Source: Pomphorhynchus laevis
Taxonomy: Eukaryota > Acanthocephala > Palaeacanthocephala > Echinorhynchida > Pomphorhynchidae
DNA length: 64,000 nt
NCBI GenBank assembly: GCA_012934845.2
Contig: WNNJ02001801.1
Coordinates: forward strand, 1 to 64,000
Direction of reading: 5' to 3'
Shown: piece by piece, positions 1-35,212 of the stretch
How the letters are laid out: every line of letters begins with the position of its first letter
How positions within the stretch are numbered: position 1 is the first letter of the stretch
The notes under the pieces: generated by a model
Told to the model about the DNA's origin: nothing
The model's database searches: none
Seen by the model: the letters and a program-made list of their open reading frames with translations, nothing else
Made by a program: the position numbers and the translations under genes

Positions 1-99
1 CTTTCGCTTGACATTTCATTGTTCTTTACTGGCCATTGTTCCGCTTTCTCCGCCTTCACCCCTCCCCTCAGCCGTTTCATCATCTTCGTCACTAAACAC
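1..99 (+). CDS. Candidate FAM135 N-terminal-domain exon, cut by the window start
   Basis: Reading from base 1 gives 33 uninterrupted codons starting LSLDISLFFTG, ending exactly at a strong donor (GTAAGT from base 100). FAM135 proteins have LSLDLHF at the matching place in their N-terminal DUF3657 region, ahead of the part encoded by the exon at 4935. The resemblance beyond LSLD is weak, so this is a probable rather than firm exon. The exons that should join it to 4935 (about 100 residues in human FAM135) were not located. Confidence 0.4.
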
Positions 100-2690
100 G
101 TAAGTATGATGATTAAGAGATACATCTGTGGAATTTATTGCGTTCTTCGAATTGTGTTTTTTTATTTTAAATGCAGTTTGATATCTATATTTCTAATACT
201 TGTTTTGTTCATATTTATTTATTTTATTTTAAATAATATTATTTAGGAGTTCGTTATGAATAAACAACTTTTTCTTTCCTTTCTAACGCTATTCTGATAC
301 GATTTATTTTATGCATTGTTTGTCATATCATGTATCATTAAAAATACAATTGTTTTTATATTAATTTTACTCGTTTAGCATATAGTTCGTTTGACTTTAC
401 TTTGCATACTTTGTGCAACTTTCTAAATACTTTATATATATATATATATACACCTTTATATAGCTAAAATTTCACAGCACTACGATTTCTTGTAAACCCT
501 GGCACATTAAATAGTTATACAAAGATGAATTCTATATAGCCGTGGAAGTAATATTATATGAGCACTTTCAAATATGGTATTGTTGATTACCTTACAACAT
601 GTTCAATTTGGCAATATCTGCTATTTATATACAACATTGATATTTTCAAAAATTCAAATAATAGGAATTACAATCTGAAAACGGCTTAGTTATTTAGCCA
701 CTTTTCCGTATTAAACGCCAAGGCGACCCTTAAAACAATTACTTGTAGGAACAAATTGCAAAATGCATATTTGATTTTATTCAAGAAAAATATTTGTCGC
801 CCAAAAATTTTTTCTGTTTTCTGATTGTCCAGTTTTCTTTAAATTGAGAAAATTTAATTAAATTTTAATTTCAGCGTCAATTATTTATTAATCTTTTTGA
901 CTATCATTGTGATAATGTAATTGACATTTTACTGCTATCTTATTCCTATATGAGTGATGCTATATGCATATACCTTTTCTCGTAACTTATCTTGACATGC
1001 TGTGTTTGTTCAGCTGCTTCCAGAAATCGATATTACAATAATATTTGCTGTTGGAATTTGTTGCTTACGTTGACAATGAATTATTAGACTGTGTGCTTTA
1101 TTTGAATAAAAATTATAAACGGCAGTCGCCTTGTAAAATTTTTCTACATTCGCGATTTTCATACATTTAGATAATTATCTTAACGATATCGTGATATTTT
1201 GCTATAATTTGTTTTAATTTAAAATATTATTGACCAATTGTTTTATGCATTGTAGAGCTTCATCATGTAGTTTCTACATTATTCAAATTTATTCACCATT
1301 ATTCACATCTTAATTGAGAATATAAATATTAATTTTACTATAAATATATTTTATTCATTCAAAATTCAAATAATGATCAAGAGTTTCTCTATAGATTTCT
1401 AAAGTAGCACAGCAATGTCACAAAATTACTCGAAAATTTACGGAGTTTTATATGTCTAATTATTAACCTATGTTTTTCTATTAAGATGAGTGTATTTTGT
1501 AATTTTACAAATTAAACCTTTATCCTTAGATATCATAATTATGCTATTTTCCATAAAACGTTCTCTTATATGTTTCCGTTTTCCATATTTAGCTCAACTG
1601 TTCTCTCTTCAGCTAACTATAGTGCCCTGTTTCTATCTGATATTAATGAGGTGTGTATTTGTATTTTATTTAATTGATTCTATTGAGTAAGCCTTACATT
1701 CTTAGATTAGAATTGTCTAGAATTAATTTGGCGTCCAGTTCTAATAAATAAGATTTATAATGTTATCATCAAGTTTTCCGATAATACACATCGGAGAACA
1801 AATATCCCACTTTAGTTGAATACAAACTTATCGTCTATGTTCATTTTATAAACTTCAACACGATTAAAATGCTTCATCTTTCAATAAGCTTTAGATAATT
1901 GTGATCCCTGTTCAGCTAATTGTTTGTATAGAAAATAATGTAGTGGTAAATATTTTTCGGTACTTGTTCTTTGTATTAGGAAATGATTACCTATGGATTT
2001 GGAAATTATTATTACCCATGGTACTTGTTCTATGGTACTTGTTTACCTATGGTACATGTACCATAGGTAATTATTATTTCCTATGGTACTTGTTCTTTGG
2101 ATTTGGAAACGCATTTGTCAGCTCTATCTCCGAAAGATTATATGGACTTTTCTTGTTGCAAATGTTGTTGCTCGTGAATCATTTTAAAGTTAATCTAAAT
2201 CTGATTAAATTACATTCATGTGCCAACTTATGTTAGTTTTTAAAGGCATTTTAGCCACACGAGAACAATAATAATATATTTGAAGCCTCGGTCAATCTCA
2301 GAGATCCTTATTATTAAACTACCCTGTTTTTATATTGTCTTCTAAACTTTTCAGACTTGCATTATACACAAATGTTGAACGGATTAAAAACTTAATATTG
2401 GTAACGTGTATTCTTCTTTTTATAATTAACCTACCCTGTCTTTTCAGTCAATTATTGTTTCGTATTTGTTCTTTAAACATGCACTATCAAAACTAATTAA
2501 TGGTTTATTACAAACTTATAAGAAACCCAATTAATCCCAAGTGAGAGATTAACTTGAATTTTCAACTTTTATTAGAAATCATGATATTTACAGAAGTTAT
2601 TTTGTAACAGCTAACGTTGCTTCTTTCTTTACTAACTTACCTTTAAGGTCATCAATTCAATTTGCTTCCTTAATTTAATCTGATAATTGT
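100..2690. other. AT-rich intronic stretch without a recognised gene
   Basis: Presumed FAM135 intron. The few open frames are short and of low complexity. A cluster of CTATGGTACTTGTT-like repeats lies at about 1965-2110 and includes a 28-bp perfect palindrome at 2043-2070. Missing FAM135 exons may hide here but none could be supported. Confidence 0.6.
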
Positions 2691-3300
2691 ATGATGCCAA
2701 AAAATTAAATTGTATTGAATTAACAGATCTGTTGTCATTGTGACGGAAAAATTTGGGTTTACTTTTGAAAATTACACATATGAACAAATTGATGTTGTGG
2801 CAATGGGATCTCCGTTAGGATATACTTTGGTTAGTATATATATGGATAATTGGGAAGCAGATATTTATAAACGTTTACCAAATTTCTGTTTATATTGGAG
2901 ATATGTCGACGATGTTTTCATGATATTCACTAAAGCTGAAATCGCCGACAACATTAAGAATACATTTAATAAAAAGGATTTAGCTATTTAGTGGGAATTT
3001 TACACTGAGTACTTGACAAAGTTCATTGCATTTCTGGATGTTATGGTTAGACAGAAAAATAAAATAATAACGGAGATTTATCGAAGCCAAACATCAATTG
3101 TAGTCCACCTGTATGGTCGAGCAACACTTTAGCCAAATATTAAATATATGCAGATACACCAATCTCATTAAGACCGTTGCAAATATGCTCTGATAGATAT
3201 GTTGGTAGACGTCAGAGAGTGGTAGTGAAAGCTGTATTAATAGATCGCTATTTTCCAAAATGGACAATACGTCAAGCTTATATTAAATCAAAAAGATTTA

Positions 3301-3508
3301 TTAGCTAAAAATGCCTACTACATTAAATGGGTTATTTAACGTTTCGACTAATCTCACTGACCATTTTCATTAAAAAATTATCCACACATTGAAAGCTCAC
3401 AGACATACGTAAGTAGAATTCAGGAAGAATTTAAAGACTTTCGGTATTTTTAAACTATAATAAGACATTTCACTACATCCTTTCCCTGCAGCATTGATGT
3501 AAATGGAT
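3301..3508 (-). repeat. Left inverted arm of the PLE
   Basis: Near-identical reverse complement of 3935-4142. Both arms carry the hairpin signal that ends in CGAAACGTT, here on the minus strand at 3338-3370. Confidence 0.9.
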
Positions 3509-3934
3509 ATATAAAAAGTAGGATTAAAGTGTGGATGTGACCAAGAAGATTACGTGCCTTATACCTTCAACATTTGAGGATGATGTGAGTCTGAAACTTC
3601 TTGAAGACGATATAAGGAAAAATATTAATGATAAAACAAGAATATATTATCCATTCGAACGTAATTTGACGTTAAGGTTTAAACGCAGACCCAAAAAGAA
3701 CATAACAGCAGGTGTAGTATATCAAATAAAATGCAAAGATTGTAATACTACCTAGGTTGGACAGAATAAACGCCCATTAGAAACAAGAATCAAGAAGCAT
3801 TGTTCAGCAATAAGGTGGGGAAACATTTTATCGGGTATTTTGAATCATGTTCTTATCAATAACCACGAAATGGATTTTGATAATACCAATATGCTTTAAA
3901 CATATGTTAATTATTTCCGTCGAATGATAATGTT

Positions 3935-4142
3935 ATCCATTTACATCAATGCTGCAGGGAAAGGATGTAGTGAAATGTCTTATTATAGTTTAAAAATTCC
4001 GAAAGTCTTTAAATTCTTCCTGAATTCTACGTACGTATGTCTGTGAGCTTTCAATGTGTGGATAATTTTTTAATGAAAATGGTCAGTGAGATTAGTCGAA
4101 ACGTTAAATAACCCATTTAATGTAGTAGGCATTTTTAGCTAA
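3935..4142 (+). repeat. Right inverted arm of the PLE
   Basis: Pairs with 3301-3508, leaving the GIY-YIG portion between the arms. The CGAAACGTT hairpin signal is at 4073-4105. Confidence 0.9.
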
Positions 4143-4934
4143 TCAATTGTATGAAAGCCCTTTAGATTTTTTGATAGATAGTTTTCACTTTGAATGCATC
4201 ATTAATGTGTGCTAGCATGTATAAAAAATTCACATACATGAATTTTAAAGTGAATTTTGAATTTTGTAATTAATTAAGTATAAATTCATTGAACAATTTG
4301 AATTTAAGTAGAAATTCTAAAAGTTTATACTACAATTACTAAATTCAAAGAATTTATAAATTTCGTCGTATATATTCGAGCTATTTATTACAAACCATTT
4401 GATTAAATGATTTTAATTTTTTACGAAAATTTTATTTTTATTTTTTTATTTCGATTGTATTTATTATCTAGTAAAAAATCATTTTTTTATTTCTTTGACT
4501 GATCCAATGGTAAAAAGTGCAATATTTTACTTTTTATGAAAAAATTAAAATTCAAGTTGAATTGCTATTTAACGGTTAGGTATTTTTTTTATTATTGCTT
4601 CACATATCTATGTTAATTTGTTGAAGAAGCAAAGAGCTATAATTTTTAGATTATTATTATTATTTTGCTCTCTCTCTATAAAACGCATCAAATCATATTA
4701 AAGATATATGTCGCGTATGTAATAAGTTTTTTTTAATCTCTGTGTTTGGATACTATCAAACCAAGCAGTTGCCTATGATTTTATTTGTATAATTTTAGCC
4801 TGTTATTTTTAGTTGTTGGACAGATGTTTCTGATGTACTCTGTTTAAATAAACAAGGAATACATATTTTTGCTAGTTCTTTATTTATCTGTATACTTAAT
4901 TTTGATAGATTTAAATATTCGTTCGTTATGATAG
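4143..4934. other. AT-rich intron, no feature seen
   Basis: Homopolymeric A/T-rich sequence between the PLE and the next FAM135 exon. No reading frame or repeat stands out. Confidence 0.6.
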
Positions 4935-27462
<22,528 letters not shown>

Positions 27463-27983
27463 TGATAAAATATGGACAATTGTACAACACCATACTGCAG
27501 TAACATATGTAATCTGTACACTCCAGTTATATCATCATAATCTTAACACCGTCACTGCTTGTATACAATAGCAGTGACATTTATAATGATAACGGCATAA
27601 TTACTTCCTTATTTTTGCTTCTATGATCAATATCATAGTGTTACCCACATGTGTACAATCGATATTTCAATGATACTTATATGATGTAATTTTACTGTCT
27701 GTGATTTATTACTTGGCAGCATTTATCACTCCATTACTTTATCACACATTCCTTCTCTTATTTGTCTCATTTATCATTTCGCCTAATTGACAAAATCGAC
27801 CGTCAGTAGCCGATAAATCTTCCCACATATTCATTTCTCTTAATCCAATTTCCATACCACGTAAACTTACATATTTATTATAGTCCTGTAATAAAATCTG
27901 TTTTTTACTTTAAAACACGATCGCATTCGATTTGCATACATTTATGTTACATACATTTATCAAATAGTTAGATAACGAATAAT

Positions 27984-28375
27984 ACGAACGGTAATGATCG
28001 ATTTACATTGTGATCTATAGTATATGTATTGAACATTTATTGTCGATGTTTTGAACCAAATAAAAAACTTCGATTTTTAATTTTTGTTTTTATACAGCAA
28101 TTTTATATCGATGCCGAACGCAACATAATAGCAGCACGAACGATAATGATCGATTTACATTATGATCTATAGTATATGTATTGATCGATTATTTAAAGAT
28201 ATTTTGAACCAAATAAAAAAACTTCGATTTTTAATTTTTGTTAGTATACAGCAATTTTATATTATCATGATAGCAGTAGGACGGTAATTATCGATTTACA
28301 TTGTGATCTATCATTAATATTGAACTTTTATTGATGATGTTTTTTTTTGTTTTGCTTTTATACTGCAAATCGGAA
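27984..28375 (+). repeat. Three tandem copies of a 3'-flank unit, two with poly(A) signals
   Basis: Units start at 27984, 28136 and 28278 (152, 142 and about 98 bp). Shared landmarks are ATGATCGATTTACATTGTG, GTATATGTATTG and TTTTGAACC. The first two units contain AAATAAAAAACTTCG. The array begins about 520 bp after the FAM135 stop and may hold alternative polyadenylation sites. Confidence 0.85.
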
Positions 28376-28616
28376 TTGTAATAGCCCATGGGCAATGATC
28401 CCTGTAGGAATTTGTATACCAAACTAGGACTAGAGAAAAGCAAACGGTTTCAAATAAAAACTACATATTTCGTTTATTTGTACGTGCTGGATCCACTTGA
28501 ACCAATCTCATTGTTTCAAGTGGATTATTTATAGTCGTCATCTATATATTATGATCAAATTGATTCTGCCTAGAAGGAAAACATTATATTTATTGAAAAC
28601 GTTTCGTCATTAATTC

Positions 28617-29345
28617 AGCTAACTGAGTCTACGTATTTAATATAATTATAAAATAAAAAATAAATAAAAATAAATAAATAATAAAAATAATAATGCTAAA
28701 TCAATAAATCAAAATTTAATGATTAGATAATAAATAATTGTTATTAGATATTATATAACTTATATCAAGTTAAAATAAAAAATAAAATTTAAAATAAACG
28801 TCATTTTTATGAATTGACTAATAAATAACAGACGTTGTATCAGAATAAGAATTAGAGGTCATCAGGAGGAACTGCTATGCTATCAGGTTTCGGCCCCTAA
28901 CTCCTCTACCCAACATAGCAGCGGGGCCAAATACATGCTAATGATGTATTTCCTCTGAAATAACTATCTAGTATCTTATTCTAATGCAAAGTATATTATT
29001 TATTATCCATCCATAAAAATTTGCCACTTAAGAGTTTAAATTTATTCTTTATATTATTGTGTTGATTTATATATTTTACTTTTTTGTGCTTGATGTTATT
29101 TTTATAGTAACCTAGTTTAAAATATGTATCTATTAAATTATTTAAATGATTTTGAAGAAAGTTCATATCATTACATATTGTTGCAATTCTTAAAATTTCA
29201 TTATTTGATGTATTATATTTTATATTATATGGTATGCATGAATGCTCATGCAAAAATATGTTTATTGTAAATTTAAATATGTCATCTTTACGATATAAAT
29301 TAATATTAGTTTTAGTTAATGTTAATTTAATGTTCATTAAGATTT
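28617..29345 (-). mobile_element. Naiad-like PLE, 3' half only
   Basis: On the minus strand 29337-28996 encodes a C-terminal RT piece: NIKLTLTKTNINLYRKDD, then FLHEHSCIPYNIKY and EILRIATICNDMNF. The 3' UTR follows down to about 28617, ending in CAGTTAGCTG. The same protein piece is at 44110-44460, in the opposite orientation. The 5' part is missing. Confidence 0.8.
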
Positions 29346-29399
29346 ATGAAAATCTAAGTAACCTGTGGATTGTCTAAATCATGTCATTATTTAGACCAT

Positions 29400-29740
29400 T
29401 TACTCGGTTTGACAATATATGCCATCATTATGCATTTTTAATGTTAAGTTACGTTACACTCAAGAATTAATATCTACCAACAAGCAAAACTTCAAAACAA
29501 GATTATCTATAAATGATCGCTCAACTCCTTTTTTGATAGCAGCTAACGACAAATGCACAAGTAATATACCCTTAACAAAATGCATAGGAATGATGCTTAT
29601 AAAAATAAGGAATGTTCACTAATCAAAACGTCAAAATCCTTAAATTCATGTTGAATTGCCTTGAAATCGAACGACAAGCTCATTGCACACAAAGGTATCA
29701 TCAATGTACCGAGTTCTTCCCGATACTATGCTAGCAAAAA
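29400..29740 (-). mobile_element. Penelope-type RT fragment
   Basis: Minus strand near 29720-29690 reads RYIDDTFVC, the catalytic box of Penelope RTs, then FKAIQHEFKDFDVLI in a shifted frame. Short and decayed. It lies immediately upstream of LINE copy B. Confidence 0.5.
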
Positions 29741-29982
29741 CACTTAATACGTAGAAAATATTTGAAATATTTGAGAATATGTTAAAATATTTGTCGTTGT
29801 GACAATTTTTGTAGGCATTAATGACATATAAGTAACAGGCTGCTTAAATAATTGCACGACAAAAAGAATGCGTATACTTATTATTAGCGGATAGTATTAA
29901 ATGCAAAAGGCAATGTCGGGGAAACACAACGAACATTGACGTAAAGGCTTTAAGATTTAACAATAGAATAGCAGATAAAAAA

Positions 29983-31109
29983 ATGAGTGCAATTTTTTCA
30001 ACGTCGGAGCATCAAAGCTCCATGGAAAAAGCGAAATCTCTCGAATTTTCAAGCAAATTGGATTCAGATAAAGGTAATTTCCTTGTTAAAGACGATAATT
30101 TCACCGAAAAAAAGGTAAGTGATGCTTTCGTGTCTGACTCTAGTGACTCGGGGGAGCTTCCCCCTGTTCCAAAAATGAAAAATTTATTACTTATCGCTGG
30201 TATCAAACCTATTGAACGTCATCTACTGTTCAATACATTTCTTCGCGACTTTATTAACAATTTCCCAGGTCGCATACTGTTTAACTCAGTTAAGACTGGC
30301 GATAATTTACTAAGAATTTCTTTTACATCCGCTGATATAGCAAAACAATATATGGACTTTTTTACAAAGAATCTTTCGCATCTTGGAACATTCAATTTTA
30401 AACCTATACAAGCTACTATTAAAATTACAAACTTTCCGCTTTTTCCCGGTGATTCAGATATAAATTGCCTTTGAAAACGTATAAACTTTCCTCAGTCCGA
30501 CAGTTAAAGTCTAAATTTGGCGACCCACTGCCGGTCGCATTTGCGAACACTGACCGTGATACTGGTGAGGTCATGTGTAGGACTTCAGCTAATCCTTTTT
30601 TTGGATTTAATCTAAAATGTTCGTTGATCAGCGAAGACCTTTTTACTTAACCACATTGCAATAAGTGTCATAAGTGGGGACATTGGGCCTCCACTTGTAA
30701 GTTACCTCAACTGTGTGGCATATGCAGCAGTGGTTCCTGCTCTGCCCTGGCTAATAATTCCAAATGCTCAGCCAACCCACTCTGTAACAACTGCGGATTG
30801 GGGCATCCGTCCTGGTCCCGCAAGTGCCAGCATTTTACTAAATACAAGAATAAATATGTTCCTTCGTCTGCTGCTACTAAGACCTCTTTTTCTGACGCAG
30901 CCAAGACAATTCCTCCTGACAGAATGTCTAATGCGGACATTTTGTACCTAATAGAAAACTCTAAGAAAATGATACTTATGCAAATGGAGAACTTAATTAA
31001 ACCGCTGGTTAACTCTTTGGTACAAAACCCTACTGTTATTCATGAAGAGTACTACCCCAAATCCAAAAAAAGGGAGGCTCTGCTCAACCGATCCCACCGA
31101 ATAAGGTAG
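29983..31109 (+). pseudogene. LINE copy B ORF1 (gag-like), frameshifted
   Basis: Read in pieces: 29983-30470 (Ser-rich start, then ELPPVPKMKNLLLIAGIKPI), 30465-30650 and 30798-31109. Zinc knuckles appear at about 30655-30840: CNKCHKWGHWASTC, a second C-x2-C group, and CNNCGLGHPSWSRKC. It corresponds to copy A ORF1 but keeps an N-terminal stretch that copy A lacks. At least two frame changes separate the pieces. Confidence 0.85.
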
Positions 31110-31265
31110 GAAAACTTCTTAAAGCCAGAAATACAAGCTCCACCCCGGGAAATGAAGATATTGCCCAGGGGGCACCGGCCGATGTCGGGGCTAGTGGTGG
31201 GAAGGGAAATTTTTCCACACCTAGCTCTGTCTAGGTCGACAACCCACATCTAACTGATCTATTAC

Positions 31266-33741
31266 ATGGTGAGTAAGCCCGAGCCTTTTTCACTGAATAT
31301 TCTTCAGTGGAATTCGGGAGGTGCTTCTGCCCTTAGGCTTCTATCTGGTAGAGACGCAGATGTTATAGTCCTTCAGGAGACGCGGTCTATCCGTCTCCCC
31401 CAGGACATTACTCGATTTATCCCTAAGCACATTTATACCCACTATACTCCGTATATAACCCCGCCTCACTCCTCTTCATCTCAAGGACTCTTGACCTTAG
31501 TTAAATGCTCTTTAAGGTCTTTCCTCATTCTAAACTTCTCGTGTCCAGCCCTGTCTTGTTTAGTAGTTTCACTCGTCAAGAGCGGTAAACGCCTCAGTCT
31601 AGCCAACGTCTATATTCGTCCAGGAGAGATTCATAAAAACCGTGACCTCCTGGATGGGATAATTGATGGCGGCTACGACATGGTACTAGGTGACTTCAAC
31701 GACAGAACTGGTCGTTGGATTAATGCAGCACTCCGCAGAGCCAGGAACGGTTATCTTATTCATAAACCACCGTACCCCACCTTTCATTGCACATCAACAA
31801 ATTCTCTCCTCGACTTACTATTGCTCCACGAGAAGTGGTTGCTTAAACCCTTCTGCACGGAGCAATCGCGGCAACATCTGTCCACCTCTCATGACCTGAT
31901 TCGTTGGCGGATAGAGGAGGATTCGCTACTTCGGAGAAGATTCCACTTTGACCCCATCAGAGTGGCTTTCTTCCAGGCAGCTATCCAACGCTTCCCCCGA
32001 ATTGACAATGAGAGTTTAACCAAATTTAATTCCTATCTCTCTTCGCAAGCCACCGCGATTTTATCGACTACCTATAAAGGTCGCATTTTTAGTCCCACTC
32101 CGACAAAACTCAAGGCTCTAGCTAAACTATTGCATCTCCCTGGTCTCTCTTCTTCTGCCAGACAAACACTCTCGACTGAATACTGGCGGACCAGATACCG
32201 GTTCCAGCTGAGTAAGGATAGGACGAGTATCGCTCGTCTTAACCCTTCTCAGTCTTCCTTTTGGAAGATTTTCAAGAAGGAGAAGTTTGTTTGTTGGAGG
32301 GATAGGGCTGCCGGGTGGATCGGTAGTATAGGCCTTGGAAAAGTTTTGGAGGAGTCACTATCCCTAAACAATTTTAGAGTTACTCAATCACCGCAACCAA
32401 TCCCGCCTTTGGGAGACTTCAGGAGTAGAGATATATCTGTTTCAGATATTCTTAATGCCTGGGGACCTTTTCCGGGCACCTCCAAAACCGTCGCTCCACT
32501 CTCTTCACGTGTCTGTCAGCTTTTGACAGCCGATCAAAGAAGGGAGGTGGCCGTCACAATGCTTTTAGCCACCCCATCCGATGTGGCCGGTATCAATATT
32601 AGTCGAAGAATTTTTTACCTAAAAAATATCCGGTCTTATGTCCTAAAGACCTGCGGCCCATTTCGATTCAAAATTCCCTCGTATCGATCTACGAAAAAGC
32701 GCTTGCGCATAGAATCCGCGATCATTTAAGTAGGCGAAATTTAATCCCACCTGGTTTCCATGGGTTCGTCAAAGGTCGCTCGGTCCATTCAGCAGTAGGT
32801 GAAGTGCATCAGTTTTGTCGGGAGAATAGCCATCAACTTGCTGTGGCTGTTTTCCTTGACTTTTCTGCTGCATTTGACCGCATCTCCAATCCGTTTGTTA
32901 TCTCTTCTCTCAGGTCCCTCCGGTTGCCTGCGAGAATTGTTAACAGGGTGGAGATACTGCTGTACACCAAGTGATTTTACTATGATGATGACCCTGATGC
33001 GCATCAGTTCTACCCTATTACGGGTGTGCCTCAAGGTTCCCCTCTTTCTCCTATCTTGTATCTTGCTGCTTCCATAAATCTCTTTAAAATATTTAAACAA
33101 CGCGATCAACGTCTAGTGGTGTACGCTGATGACACCACAGCCCTGTTTTCTGGACGCAGGTGTAAGGACGTAGTCTCTAACATCAGCCATTTCTTTTTAA
33201 GATTAAAAGACCAGTTGCCCAGGTCCAATCTTGTTTTAAACTCCGCCAAATCGCAGGTGGTTGTCTTTCATGGCTCCCCTGCGACGAAACAAAAGCTTCA
33301 GAGACTAGCACTCTCTGCTCTAGCCTCCATATTTGCCTCTGAACCACTTCCTATCTTTACAAGTCGAGTAAAATACCTGGGGTTCACCGTTTCGGTGAAC
33401 TGGTAGGCGAAAGCCGACCTGGATAGACTAAAACGTATCCTGAAGAGAGCTAGTGTTGGGCTCTGAAACGGGCCCAGCATCTGTCGTTGAATGGGAAAAC
33501 TCAGGTGCGCCTATGGGGCACCTGGGCTATCTCGGGATTAGTCTTCTTCTCTAGAGGACGTCCTCCAAAGCAAAGACTAAGGTTTCTTAAGCTCCTCATC
33601 TCCCGCTTACCCAACATTGTTCGCGCCGACTGGACTCTTCGGGGGGTGAAATACCCCTCGTGGTTTAGTCGGAAAGCAACGTGCTGGATCGGTTGGAGGG
33701 CTCAGATCCCTTTGGATTTGGGGTCCGTCATGAATGGTTGA
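31266..33741 (+). pseudogene. LINE copy B ORF2: endonuclease and RT, broken
   Basis: 31266-32729 is a 487-residue open frame: endonuclease (ILQWNSGG, IVLQETRS, NVYIRPGEIHKNRDLLDG, LGDFNDRTGRW, SHDLIRWRIEED) and the start of RT. The RT continues in other frames: FLDFSAAFDR near 32860, MPQGSPLSPILYLAASI at 33026, VVYADDTTALFSGRR near 33118, then VKYLGFTVSVNW. A C-terminal piece runs 33487-33741. Breaks near 32600, 32970 and 33400 mean it is not active as it stands. Confidence 0.9.
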
Positions 33742-33880
33742 AGAAGATATAAGAGGTTAAACAATGAACTTCGGGCCAAAGTCCGTTGAAAGTTTTGGTG
33801 ACTTTATTTATTACTTGTCTGACTCTATTGTCTCTTTTTAATTACAGCATGTATTTTCTTTAATAAAATCTTTATTTATT

Positions 33881-34429
33881 AGATTTAAAAGCGCAAAGGG
33901 ATACAATTTAGAAATGACACTGAAATGGAAACCTTTGAAATGAAAATTATAGGATAATTAAAGACGAGTCAACTAATGGTAAGATAATGAACATATCTTT
34001 ATACGTTTCGCAGCTACTCAGATTTTCATTTATGCTTTGTTTTTCAAACCTAAAGAGAAATCTAGAGACGAGATTTTTTCATAACTTTGCTTTTGGTCTC
34101 TGTAATGGACTAATTTAATATCAAATATGTCATGATAGTATCTAAACGTAGGTTTCATAATGAATTCTTCAACATTTATCTAGGATAATAATTCCACTTT
34201 GATACAAAGTACAAGTTTATATAGGCGGTTATATATATTGCAGATTGTTCGTATACTAATGACGAACGTTATTCAAAAAATATAAGAAACCTTTAAAATA
34301 AGTGAAAGTACATTTCAATTATATATTTACTTGGCTTAGTCATTATGATGATCGAATAATACCAACCGAAATCTGAAATAATTATATATTGCTCCGTAAC
34401 AAATATTTTTATTCGTAGGTAACAAATAT
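33881..34429. other. Spacer with one PLE-end-like hairpin signal
   Basis: On the minus strand at about 33993-34022: TGAAAATCTGAGTAGCTG then CGAAACGTATAAAG, like the PLE-end signals. No gene is seen. Confidence 0.4.
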
Positions 34430-35212
34430 TGTAATTGCAAAAGATCGATTGAAACTGTGGTCCAGGAGCCAAAGCTGGCTACAATTGATTTTTAATCCAT
34501 ATGCGCTGCTAAATAACTGGACTTCGATCATCAGCTCCATCAGTCTAATGTATCACTTTGAGACGTTCCTAACCACCCAGCAGTCATCGTCAGTCGGATG
34601 AAGTGGTTAGGGTACGTTTCGACTGATTTTGTGATAACTATAAAGACACCAGCAATTCCTCACGATGCTATACGAAGCTCGGATGTAGAAGCGTTTTACT
34701 GGCTTGTTGCGTGGTGGACCTTCTAGTTATTCTTTATATAAGGCACAAATGCGTATCCGTTGGTTACGAGGGCATTGAATTTCTCACAGGATTCCAAAAG
34801 GAATGCGTCATTTTATAAATTGTAATTGCAAAAGATCGATTGAAACTGTGGTTCAGGAGCCAAAGCTGGCTACAATTGATTTTTATCCATATTTGCTGCT
34901 AAATAACTGGACTTTGATCATCAGCTCCATCAGTCTAATGTATCACTTTGAGACGTTCCTAACCACCCAGCAGTCATCGTCAGTCGGATGAAGTGGTTAG
35001 GGTACGTTTCGACTGATTTTGTGATAACTATAAGGACACCAGCAATTCCTCACGATGCCAGACGGATCTCATGTGCAGAAAGCTTTTTTACTGACTTTTT
35101 TCGTGTGTAGACTTTCTACTTATTCTTTATGTAAGACACAAATGCGTATCCGTTGCTACGGGGGAACTGAATTTCACACCGGATCCAAAAGGAATGCGTT
35201 ATTTTACATATT
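34430..35212 (-). repeat. 391-bp direct tandem dimer with PLE-end/hammerhead-like hairpin
   Basis: Units 34430-34820 and 34821-35212 align end to end with roughly 93% identity by eye. Each carries, on the minus strand, CCTAACCAC and GTGGTTAGG as a 9-bp stem around CTGACGATGA, then GAACGTC. No coding sequence. Head-to-tail dimers of 150-400-bp units with hammerhead motifs are known both as PLE terminal repeats and as non-autonomous 'retrozymes'; either could apply. Confidence 0.75.

Larger units (their letters stand above)
2700..4142 (+). mobile_element. Penelope-like element (RT plus GIY-YIG type), broken
   Basis: A reverse-transcriptase segment at about 2740-2991 shows AMGSPLG followed by RYVDDVF, the paired motifs of Penelope RTs. 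FLDV follows near 3030. At 3531-3850 a GIY-YIG endonuclease is readable as VYQIKCKDC, then VGQNKRPLETRIKKH. The endonuclease part is enclosed by 208-bp inverted arms (3301-3508 and 3935-4142). PLEs are known for such inverted terminal repeats. The copy has several coding breaks and lies inside the FAM135 gene, probably in an intron. Confidence 0.85.
29900..33880 (+). mobile_element. LINE family 1, copy B, nearly full length
   Basis: Same family and gene order as copy A, opposite strand. The 3' end is at about 33860-33880, reading AAAATCTTTATTTATTAG. The 5' end is not sharply defined; the first ORF1 codon is at about 29983. ORF1 and ORF2 carry a few breaks each. Confidence 0.88.

Noticed and set aside
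1593-1649. Candidate missing FAM135 exon between TTTAG and GTGTGT
   Set aside because: In the phase required by the exon ending at 99 it contains a stop, and other frames show no family match.
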